Source of the DNA: Cinnamomum chago
Taxonomy: Eukaryota; Streptophyta; Magnoliopsida; Laurales; Lauraceae
Assembly: GCA_038049695.1 (NCBI GenBank)
Contig: CP142458.1
Location: forward strand, 43,431,501-43,495,500
DNA: 64,000 bases
Reading direction: 5' to 3'
The notes beneath the pieces were generated by a model that was not told where the DNA came from, ran no database searches, and worked only from the letters and a program-made list of their open reading frames with translations. How positions within the stretch are numbered: position 1 is the stretch's first letter; every line of letters starts with the position of its first letter. Shown here piece after piece: positions 1 to 8,663 of the stretch. A program made the translations under genes and the position numbers.

Positions 1-200
1 CGTTGGTGCGACTAAATAGATTCAGACCTATTCCGGATCGGTGTTCGGAAAGTCTTTGAACCGTGGACGTAGCCTTTTTGGTGAACCACGTTAAATCTGT
101 TGTCCGTGTGTGTGATTTGATCTTTTGTTGTTGAAATTGGACCTGATTTTAGAGATCACTGATTCACCCCCCCCCCTCTCAGTGATCGCGATATCCAACA
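1..200 (+). repeat. 3' tail of an unrelated Copia-type LTR
   Basis: The segment has a GTGGACGTAGCC...GAACCACG pairing block, a GT-rich stretch, a TTCACCCCCCCCC run and the ending ATATCCAACA. Plant Copia LTRs commonly end this way just before the tRNA-Met primer site. No primer site follows. Sequence of family A LTR starts at 201 instead. It is not the same family as A, whose own LTR end has the same layout but different sequence. The left part lies outside the window. Confidence 0.5.
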
Positions 201-679
201 GCATGTTCACTTTAGCATCATTTTAGTTTTCACACATGCATTGTTTTAGAAAATCTTGAAATCTGATTTTATACATGCATTGGTTTTTAGTCTTGTAGAA
301 TTAATCACTTATGCTTGTTTTGTTTCTAAACTTGGATGCATTGGTTTTAGAATCCAAACTCTTTTGAAAACCTAATTCTTTGTGCTTTACTTTTGAGAAA
401 TCAAAATGAGGATTTAGGTTTGTGCCTTGCATATATTCATCATTTTCAGAATCACTTTTGTATGCATTCAAATGTAAAAAGAGTTTTATCAAATCAAGCA
501 AGCCTTTGGTTTCAAAGTTTCAAATCAATTTAGGCTTCTTGTGTTTCATGTTTTTAAACATCTTAGATTGATTTAAAACATGTTTCCAAGCTTGGTTTAG
601 TGGCCCAAAAATCCCCTCCAAGAAAAACCTTCTAATGTGGAAAAAATAAGATTTTTGGTCCCAGGCAGTCGACCTGCAG

Positions 680-848
680 TGTGGTAGGTCGACCTGCCCA
701 GGGACCCAGGTCGACTTGCCACACTGCAGGTTGACTGGGCTCCTGAAGCTCCAACGGTCATTTTTCTGACCGTTGTGTAGCAGGTCGACCCCCACTGTTG
801 CTAGGTCGACCTGTCACTAGCCGTTGGGCAGTCTTTTAGTATAAAAAG
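680..848 (+). promoter_or_regulatory. A1 LTR core promoter: palindromes, MSA-like sites, TATA
   Basis: TATAAAAAG lies at 840-848. TCCAACGGTCA at 750-760, and TAGCCGTTGGG at 818-828 read on the other strand as CCCAACGGCTA, both fit the mitosis-specific activator consensus YCYAACGGYYA bound by plant MYB3R factors. A third core (TGACCGTTG, 767-775) pairs with the first to form a hairpin. GGTCGACC-type palindromes recur from 667 to 812. Sequence matches are seen; cell-cycle control is inferred. Confidence 0.6.
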
Positions 849-1144
849 TAGTTCTTTCCTTTGTCAAAGTTGGAGATTTTTAAGCCTTCTTTGAGGCATT
901 TGGAGACAAGACAAAGGGGATGAACTAAGAGAGACCAAAGAGTCTTTTGGAGAGCTAAAGCTTGGATTAATGAAGTGAAATCTCTAAGTAAGCTCTACCT
1001 CTCTTAATCATAAGTTATGTGCTTTGTTTAAATTATTGGTAAATGATTTTTAGCATGATAACTATGATGTGTTGAATCCATTCTTCTCTTAATCTTTGAT
1101 CTAATTAAGATTGGATTCCTCACCTTGGTTTCAATCCAAGTTGT

Positions 1145-1475
1145 TTTAAAAGCTTTCTTAATCATGCTTAGCCAAAGTCTTTGATTTCCTTTAAAGCATG
1201 ATTCCTTGTCTTGGTTGAAACCTAATTTGTTGTTTTCATTCATTTAAACTTTAGTTAAATCTTTTGGTTTTGAAAACAACATTGCACATGCATCACATGT
1301 TCTAAGTTAGTCATTTTCATACAACTTGTGAGTCTTTGATTTTTATGTCATTAACAAGTTGTTTCTCATACATGTGATTTGCATTAAACTTCAATCAATC
1401 TTTTATGAGCCTTAACTTTTGAATTGCTTTAAGCAATATATTAATTGAGCTTTGTTTTTAATTTGATTGAAGTTA
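1145..1475 (+). other. Hairpin cluster in the A1 LTR leader
   Basis: Perfect inverted arms: AATCATGCTT 1160-1169 with 1194-1203; GTTGTTTTC 1229-1237 with 1272-1280, whose loop holds TTAGTTAAATCTTTT; ATCACATGT 1292-1300 with 1370-1378, enclosing ACAACTTGT 1321-1329 with 1354-1362; AACTTCAATCAA 1387-1398 with 1463-1474. It lies downstream of the TATA box, so it should be transcribed. The cluster recurs in every A LTR. Confidence 0.7.
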
Positions 1476-1637
1476 TCACACACACACATCATGAGCATAC
1501 ATCTTTGCATTCATTTAGTGTTTGTGTGAGTTGATTTATACTTTCATATTAGCCTATTTAAGAGGCAATTTCTTTGAGCTTAATTTGTATCTCTTAGAGT
1601 GATCTTTTGTGAAGACACTTTCTTAGAGAAATCTTTA

Positions 1638-1790
1638 TTTGTAAAGGTTATTGCTTAGCCTAAGAAAAACATTGTGTAAAGGTTATTGCTTAGCCTTGAA
1701 AAGCATCTTGTAAAGGTTGTGGTTGAGCCTAGTGAAAACAACAGTGTAAGGGTTATTGCTTAGCCTAGTAAAAAGCATAAATAGTGGAAA
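1638..1790 (+). repeat. 34-bp tandem repeat in the LTR leader
   Basis: Four to five units built on GTAAAGGTTATTGCTTAGCC plus about 14 bp. Each unit could form a short RNA stem GGTTA/TAGCC (one G-U pair) around loop TTGCT. Copy number varies among A LTRs: about six in A2 (11935-12125, 20907-21095) and A4 (32605-32795), about five in A5, about three in A6. Confidence 0.8.
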
Positions 1791-2032
1791 TCCGGTGGGG
1801 TGATTGGATCACAAGCCGGTAGTGGACGTAGGCATTGAGGCCGAACCACTATAAACCTTTGTGTTGTGGTGCTTGCTTTTGTGGTGATTGTTTATTTTAG
1901 CTTCCGCATATTGTTTGATTAATCATCACATGTGACTAGTTTATCTTAAAGAATTAAAATTTGTCTAAATTGGTCATATTTGTAGCATACCCTATTCACC
2001 CCCCCTCTAGGGTTAGGATCCCAGGACTTTCA

Positions 2033-2050
2033 ATTGGTATCAGAGCCTCG
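2033..2050 (+). other. A1 primer-binding site
   Basis: ATTGGTATCAGAGCC begins right after the LTR. TGGTATCAGAGC is the standard complement of the 3' end of plant initiator-Met tRNA used by Copia elements. Confidence 0.85.
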
Positions 2051-2132
2051 TGCTCTATCTTATAGGATCAAGTGTTTGGAACTCTTGATTAGGTGTAAAA
2101 ACCTAGAGTCTAAACCCTAGTGTTGTGCTTTT

Positions 2133-3548
2133 ATGAAAATCATTAGAATGGACTCCACTATGCTAGACTTTGTAGATTCTTCTAGACCCCTCATTCTTCC
2201 TTCTATTGGAGATTCAAACCCTCAAATTAATGAATCTCAATGTGAGTTAAAAGAAGAAGAAAATGATTATGATGAAGATGATCTTCAACAAGCCTATAAT
2301 GAATTATATACATTATCTTCAAAGCTTGATAAGAGAAATAAAAGTTTAAAAGAAGAATCTAATAGACTAAATATAGAGCTAGTCTCTTCAAAAGATGAAC
2401 TTAGAGAGAAAGAAGAAGTAATAAAATGTCTAGACTCTAAGTTCATGATCTCTTTAAATAACCTATCTAACATTCAAGATGAACTAAATGAATTAAAGAT
2501 AGGAAATGATGATCTTAAAAAGGAAAATTTAAATCTAAGAGATCAATTAAAAAGGCAAGACAAAGACTTTAACAATTTAAAATCCAAGTTGATTAAAAGT
2601 AAGTTAAAAACCTTAGAACTTGGATCTAATGTTGTTAATGAACTTAAAATTGAATTAAAACTTGCCAATGAAGAGCTAAGTAATTATAAGGAAATTGAAA
2701 ATGATCTTTTAAAAGTTAAACATGAAAATTCAATCCTTATAACCAAAGTCACTCAACTTGAAGGATATAAACAAAAGTATGAGTGCAAGTTTACCCAAAG
2801 TGAAGAAAGACTTGAAAAATTATTTAAATTGGGTAAACCTCATGGAGATAAGACGGGTCTTGGATTTGATAGGAATATTTCACATGACCCTAAATTCACC
2901 AACACTTTTGTGAAAGGTGAGTCCTCATTCTCTAGCACTCTCTCTCAAATGTCCAAAACTAAATGTCATTATTGTGGTAAAGAAGGACATTTTAAATTTG
3001 AGTGCAAACTAAGAAGAAGAAGCCTTGTGTCCAAACCCATCTTTGAACTCAAAAATGTAGAATCAAAATCTATGAAGGGTAAGACACTAAAAATCAAGAA
3101 AGACTCCAAAAAGACTAAACAAGTTAAATCTATTAAAATGGAGTCTCCTAAGATAGATTCTAAGAAGTTTAAACAAGTTAAACCAAGTTTAAAAGAATCT
3201 ATGAACAAAAAGCTTCTCAACCTATCTCCCTTATATCAACCCATGAAAGAACTTTTGAATAAAGTAACAAAGTTAAATTTAAAATTCAAAAGTCAAATAA
3301 AGGGAGAATATAAGAAGAAGAGAAAAATGAACAAATCCCCAAAGAAACAAACTCACCAACATCAAAAGACTAATCACCAATCTAAGCTAAATTTAGTCAA
3401 ATCTAAATATCATGGTGATAAGTTTAAATTGAAAATTTATCAAGTCAAATCTCCTTTAGTTGGTGAAAATTCCAAACTAGACCTCAAAGTTCAACCCTCT
3501 CAAGACCTTAGGTGGATTCCTAAAGTTATCTACTTAGACAAACCTTAA
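2133..3548 (+). CDS. gag: A1 gag-like protein (coiled coil, zinc knuckle, basic tail)
   Basis: An open frame of 471 residues begins about 100 nt after the primer site. Order: short N-terminus (about 1-40), acidic stretch, long coiled coil (about 50-240) containing a 49-residue unit near SKFMISLNNL, a CCHC zinc knuckle starting at C281 (CHYCGKEGHFKFEC), a Lys/Ser-rich basic tail (300-455) and the end DLRWIPKVIYLDKP. The second methionine (MDST) is the start shared with A5 and may be the true one. The usual N-terminal Copia gag fold (UBN2-type) is not visible, so this matches only the C-terminal part of a Sirevirus-like Gag. The knuckle should bind RNA and the coil should self-associate. The frame is also retained in A5 and nearly so in A2, which suggests the protein mattered recently. 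A function beyond Gag is not known. Confidence 0.75.
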   Translation: MKIIRMDSTMLDFVDSSRPLILPSIGDSNPQINESQCELKEEENDYDEDDLQQAYNELYTLSSKLDKRNKSLKEESNRLNIELVSSKDELREKEEVIKCLDSKFMISLNNLSNIQDELNELKIGNDDLKKENLNLRDQLKRQDKDFNNLKSKLIKSKLKTLELGSNVVNELKIELKLANEELSNYKEIENDLLKVKHENSILITKVTQLEGYKQKYECKFTQSEERLEKLFKLGKPHGDKTGLGFDRNISHDPKFTNTFVKGESSFSSTLSQMSKTKCHYCGKEGHFKFECKLRRRSLVSKPIFELKNVESKSMKGKTLKIKKDSKKTKQVKSIKMESPKIDSKKFKQVKPSLKESMNKKLLNLSPLYQPMKELLNKVTKLNLKFKSQIKGEYKKKRKMNKSPKKQTHQHQKTNHQSKLNLVKSKYHGDKFKLKIYQVKSPLVGENSKLDLKVQPSQDLRWIPKVIYLDKP

Positions 3549-3555
3549 GGCCTTG

Positions 3556-5335
3556 AACCACCTTGACCAACCTAACCTTTTTAGTTAAATCCTTTTGTTG
3601 GTCATGTTGCATTTGCATTTTGTTCTTTCTTAGTTACATTTCTTATAATGCAATGTTTATTTGTGATCAATTGATTTTGTTTTCATGCACCATTCTAAGT
3701 TACATATCATGGTTTTTCAAAATCATTTGATTATAATTTCATCATGTTAGATTTGCTTTTTGCTCACATTTAGTTTTATGTTTTGCATTGCATTTCTACA
3801 TGATCAATTGATTGTGAGTTCAAAAGCTTTCATAGCTAGATTATTCATGATCAATTGCTGTTGAATCATTTGTGTAGATGTCTTGGTAAGAGTTTTTTTT
3901 AACAAATGATTTGAATCAATTCAAGTTTTTCCATGGTTTTCTAAGTTATACTTTTATATGGAAAATCATTGTTTTGAAAAATCAACTTGTATGTGTTTCA
4001 TTTAAGTTATATCTTTTAAAATACAATGTTGAAAATTGATCTTCAAAATCATTCTTTTTATGCTCATTGTTGGATTTTGTTTATCAAAATGATTTGAAGA
4101 GTGTTTGAATGGAAATGCTCTATAACATCATTAGTTATAATCATCTAAGTATGTTCCATGTTCTCATTTCCTTTCCTTATGGTTTCATTATCTTAGAATT
4201 GGAAATGTATGTTGTTTGCATCTTTGCTTATTTAGTTATTCTTTTTATATGCAAATGACAATTGGTTCCATGTATGGTTGTGATCTTAGTTTTATTTGTA
4301 GAAACCATACTAGAACTCAAATCCATCCTCTATGCCTTATAGTCATTTCTTTTTGGATGGTTATGATGTTAATTCATGTAGATTCTCTTGGTGTCAACCT
4401 TATACATGTTTCAACTTCATAAGTAGTGTTCTTGATCATATGAAACTCTTTGAAATCCATTCATTGTATTTCTATATGTTTGATGGATATCTTAGATGTT
4501 GAATTCATATGATTTTGACACTTTGAAAATTGCATGCTTTACCAAGTCATATCTTTTTGCATTGCAATTTCTCTTGTTCATCACTATACTCATTAGTCAT
4601 ATCTTTAAAAGTGATGAATATCCATTTATGATGCTTGATGGAATTTTGTGTTTGTCACATCCTTGCTCTTTATCATGTTGTCAAATTCAATTGGTTACAA
4701 TTGGTGTAATGTTCGATTGATTTGATTTCTTGTGAATGTGATAGAACTTGTGTACATTGGATTGAACTTGATAGTTATATATTTGTTCCATGTCACACAC
4801 CATTAGCATCATAATTTTCATGATTGCCTCCTCCCTTGCTCATATAGGTAAATCTCATGACCACCATGTTTATGTGTTCATAATATTGGTTGGTTAATTG
4901 TTGAGGTAGGCTTCATGTTTGAACTTCATTTCACTCATCTTGCACTTTAATAAGTCATATTTATTGATTGAATGAAATGATTTCACAACTTACATAGCAT
5001 ATGATTTTCATAGTTAAATTGATTGATGCTATGTTTAATAAACCCCATTGCATCATGGATAGCTCTATTTTGGATTTTTCCTAATAGTTATATTTTTAAA
5101 TCCATTTTAGAGTGATTGATTTAATAGTCCAATCCTTGAATCTCAATTGGTATTCTTTGTTTTTCTCCAATTGGTATCCATGATTGCTTTTCTCATTGAC
5201 CTTGCTTTCTTTTGGTAATTTGATCATATTGAGCCTTATAGTTAAATGAATCTAATCCTTTCCTTGAAGTTGACCCTCAATTGGTAAAACCATCTACTTC
5301 TTGAACCAAATAGTTATACCTTGTCAAAAGTTTGA
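3556..5335 (+). other. A1 hairpin array (non-coding)
   Basis: No coding potential. Inverted-repeat units follow one another with 6-13 bp arms and loops of about 20-40 nt, most loops holding a variant of TTAGTTATATCTTT. Checked arms: TGACCAA 3564/3598; CAATTGATTTTG 3668/3718; AATCATTTGT 3864/3902; TTTTCCAT 3927/3958; TCAACTTGTAT 3982/4021; TCTTCAAAATCATT 4040/4088; CATTTCC 4165/4201; TTTGCAT 4215/4249; GTATGGTT 4272/4303; CCATCC 4323/4355; AAATTGCA 4527/4563; TTCATCACT 4577/4610; TCATTTCA 4926/4973; ACATAGCAT 4992/5026; GGATTT 5072/5098. The arms differ between units; the loop motif recurs. Confidence 0.75.
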
Positions 5336-5349
5336 CATAAGAAGAGAAT

Positions 5350-5940
5350 GGATTGAGGGGGAGTGTAAACCTTCATAGGAAGTATTAGTTTTGATCAAAT
5401 TCACCCTTGGAATGCCTTTGAACCCTCAGAGATAACTTCCATACATGATACCCTGTTATGAATTTCATTTTCGATTTCTTTTGTTAACAGGTGCTACTAA
5501 AGGTATTTTCCTTGTTTCATGTGTGTAGGTACCTTTGCAATTTAATGTCAAAGGGGGAGAGAGCATTCAAGTTCTCAAAAGGGTGAAGAGAATGTCCAAG
5601 CTTCCTAAGGGGAGAGTTGTGTATGATCTTCTACAAGGGGAGAGAATGCATATCTTGCCAAAGGGAGAGAGAGGCATGGTCAAAGGGGGAGAGCAAATAG
5701 AAGAAAGAAAGCTTGGGAGCTAAAGAAGATGCTTGGCCATAGAGAGGAAGATGAAAAGAAAGCTTGAAGAATGATCAAGCTCCAACCATCAAGAAGATTG
5801 AAGAAAAGATCCCAAGAGCCCAATCTAAGAGGAGGAGCATCCAAGAAGATTTCAAGACTTGTCCAGCTTAGGGGGAGCTGAAGACTTTGTGTGTAATTTC
5901 AATGATGAGTAAGTTTCCATCAAATTGCAAAGGGGGAGAT
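5350..5940 (+). other. A1 multi-PPT zone and polypurine tract
   Basis: At least eight AAGGGGGAGAG-like purine tracts occur (near 5355, 5551, 5607, 5634, 5661, 5682, 5871). The last, AAAGGGGGAGAT at 5929-5940, abuts the 3' LTR and is the functional PPT by position. Multiple PPT copies before the 3' LTR are a published Sirevirus trait. CCATCAAATTGCAAA (5917-5931) pairs perfectly with the start of U3 (5957-5971), which puts the PPT in a loop. Confidence 0.8.
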
Positions 5941-7411
5941 TGTTAGGGATTTTGTATTTGCAATTTGATGGATGCATGTTCACTTTAGCATCATTTGAGT
6001 TTTCAAGCATGTGTTGTTTTAGAAAATCTTGAAATCTGATTTTATACATGCATTGGTTTTTAGTCTTGTAGAATTAATCACTTATGCTTGTTTTGTTTCT
6101 AAACTTGGATGCATTGGTTTTAGAATCCAAACTCTTTTGAAAACCTAATTCTTTGCGCTTTACTTTTGAGAAATCAAATTGAGGATTTAGGTTTGTGCCT
6201 TGCATATATTCATCATTTTCAGAATCACTTTTGTATGCATTCAAATGTAAAAAGAGTTTTATCAAATCAAGCAAGCCTTTGGTTTCAAAGTTTCAAATCA
6301 TTTTAGGCTTTTTGTGTTTCATGTTTTTAAACATCTTAGATTGATTTAAAACATGTTTCCAAGCTTGGTTTAGTGGCCCAAAAATCCCCTCCAAGAAAAA
6401 CCTTCTAATGTGGAAAAAATAGGATTTTTGGTCCCAGGCAGTCGACCTGCAGTGTCGTAGGTCGACCTGCCCAGGGACCCAGGTCGACCTGCCACACTGC
6501 AGGTTGACTGGGCTCCTAAAGCTCCAACGGTCATTTTTCTGACCGTTGTGTGTAGCAGGTCGACCTCCCTGTTGCTAGGTCGACCTGTGACTAGCCGTTG
6601 GGCAGTCTTTTAGTATAAAAAGTAGTTCTTTCCTTTGTCAAAGTTGGAGATTTTTAAGCCTTCTTTGAGGCATTTGGAGACAAGACAAAGGGGATGAACT
6701 AAGAGAGACCAAAGAGTCTTTTGGAGAGCTAAAGCTTGGATTAATGAAGTTAAATCTCTAAGTAAGCTCTACCTCTCTTAATCATAAGTTATGTGCTTTG
6801 TTTAAATTATTGGTAAATGATTTTTAGCATGATAACTATGATGTGTTGAATCCATTCTTCTCTTAATCTTTGATCTAATTAAGATTGGATTCTTCACCTT
6901 GGTTTCAATCCAAGTTGTTTTAAAAGCTTTCTTAATCATGCTTAGCCAAAGTCTTTGATTTCCTTTAAAGCATGATTCCTTGTCTTGGTTGAAACCTAAT
7001 TTGCTGTTTTCATTCATTTAAACTTTAGTTAAATCTTTTGGTTTTGAAAACAACATTGCACATGCATCACATGTTCTAAGTTAGTCATTTTCATACAACT
7101 TGTGAGTCTTTGATTTTTTTGTCATTAACAAGTTGTTTCTCATACATGTGATTTGCATTAAACTTCAATCAATCTTTTATGAGCCTTAACCTTTGAATTG
7201 CTTTAAGCAATATATTAATTGAGCTTTGTTTTTAATTTGATTGAAGTTATCACACACACACATCATGAGCATACATCTTTGCATTCATTTAGTGTTTGTG
7301 TGAGTTGATTTATACTTTCATATTAGCCTATTTAAGAGGCAATGTCTTTGAGCTTAATTTGTATCTCTTAGAGTGATCTTAGAGAAATCTTTATTTGTAA
7401 AGGTTATTGCT
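5941..7411 (+). repeat. A1 3' LTR, left part
   Basis: Starts TGTTAGGGATTTTG right after the PPT and matches the 5' LTR. MSA-like sites lie at 6523-6533 and 6592-6602, and TATA at 6614. It stops inside a 34-bp repeat unit at TTGCT (7407-7411), which is repeated at 21362-21366 beyond the inserted A2. Confidence 0.9.
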
Positions 7412-8158
7412 TGTTAGGGATTTTGTATTTGCAATTTGATGGATGCATTTTCACTTTAGCATCATTTGATTTACACACACTTGGATGGTTTTAGAAAACC
7501 TTGAAATCTGGTTTTATACATGCATTGCTTTTAAGATTTGTAAAAGTATTGTTTTATGCATGTTTTGTTTTTATGCTTGGATGCCTTGGTTTTAGAATTC
7601 AAACTCTTTTGAAAACCTAATTCTTTGTGCATTACTTTTGAGAAATCATATTGAGAATTTAGGTTTGTGCCTTGCATGCATTCATCATTTTCAGAATCAT
7701 CGTTGTATGCATTTTCATTTGAAAAGAGTTTTATCAAATCAAGCTAGCCTTTCGTTTTAAAGTTTCGAATCATTTTTGGCTTTGTGTGTTTCATTTTTTT
7801 TAAACATCTTAGATTGATTTTAAACATGTTTCCAAGCTTGGTTAAGTGGCCCAAAAATCCCCACAAAGAAACACCTTCAAATATGCAAAAGTTGGGATTT
7901 TTTGAACCAAGGGGGTGGTTCGGCAGTGTCGCCGGTCGACCGGCCCAGAGGTCCCGGTCGACCGGGAACACTGCAGGCCAGAAGGGCCCCTGGAGCCCCA
8001 ACGGTAATTTTTCTGACCGTTGTGTGATCCCGGTCGACCGAGACCTGTTTGCAGGTTGACCGAGGACTAGCCGTTGGACTGTTTTTCATTATAAAGTCCA
8101 TTCATTTTCCAACGTTCAAGAGGCTTGAACCATGAACTTTTGAGTCCATATTGGAGCC
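7412..8158 (+). repeat. A2 5' LTR, part 1
   Basis: U3 with CCGGTCGACCGG-type palindromes (7930-8045), a perfect MSA match on the minus strand (8068-8078, TCCAACGGCTA) and TATAAAG at 8090. Ends at GAGCC, the target duplication of solo LTR B2. Confidence 0.9.
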
Positions 8159-8570
8159 TGTCGCGACCCCGGACCGGGCCCGCGGAACTGATCCGGGATC
8201 GGGACCATTAGTGTATAATGATTGAAGGGTCTACATCCACAATATACAATTTATTTAATTTCCCACAGGTGTCCGCGGTGAGGATATCACAACAATCAAT
8301 GAATATTTCTTCTTGAGTGCGGAAGCATGTAGTAAATCAAATAGTCCAACTATCATTAGTTGAAGACCATAACAATAAGTATAATTACTGTATCAGAATG
8401 AGCAATGATATATATAGCAAGTTTCCCCAAGTTGTCAAAGTTAAACAAAATATCAGTTAGTTACATTCCCAACAATAGAGGCCAACAAAGGCCAATACTA
8501 CAAAAGAATAACCCAAAAGAATAGTTAATAAGTTCCCTCCAAAATGTTACGCCTCTTGGCAACCCGATGT

Positions 8571-8663
8571 CTACATGACATCGTCAGCACGCCACTCAAC
8601 TAGAGGTTGCAGCTCACCTACTGCCTCCTCCGGCTCCTCCTCAAGGAAACCGGCAACGGGACC
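8571..8663 (-). CDS. B2 LTR acidic short reading frame (predicted leader exon 2)
   Basis: Thirty codons follow a GGTACTCAG acceptor-like site and end EWRADDVM-stop, with a run of Glu (EEEPEEA) before. The same frame and stop occur in all B LTR copies and, with different nucleotides, in family C (EWQPDDVI-stop). Not recognised as a known protein. Confidence 0.4.
   Translation of the reverse strand, partial: GPVAGFLEEEPEEAVGELQPLVEWRADDVM

Larger units (their letters stand above)
201..2032 (+). repeat. A1 5' LTR
   Basis: Ends ...GGGTTAGGATCCCAGGACTTTCA, directly before the primer site. The family consensus, read from the other copies, starts TGTTAGGGATTTTG. Landmarks: GTCGAC palindromes (660-815), an AACGGTCA hairpin (752-775), a TATA box (840), a leader hairpin cluster (1145-1475), 34-bp tandem repeats (about 1638-1790), a GTGGACGTAGGC/GAACCACT pairing block near 1830 and a C-run near 2000. 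Confidence 0.85.

Noticed and set aside
2033-2056. tRNA gene suggested by GGTATCAGAGC
   Set aside because: It is a primer-binding site placed right after the LTR; no cloverleaf can be drawn around it.
3556-5335. Possible CRISPR-like or ordinary tandem repeat array
   Set aside because: Units have different arms and unequal spacing, and only a short loop motif recurs. There is no direct repeat of constant length, and the context is a plant retroelement.
201-5940. A1 as a complete element with two intact ends
   Set aside because: The left LTR terminus and a left target duplication are not visible, so only the right side boundary is well supported.
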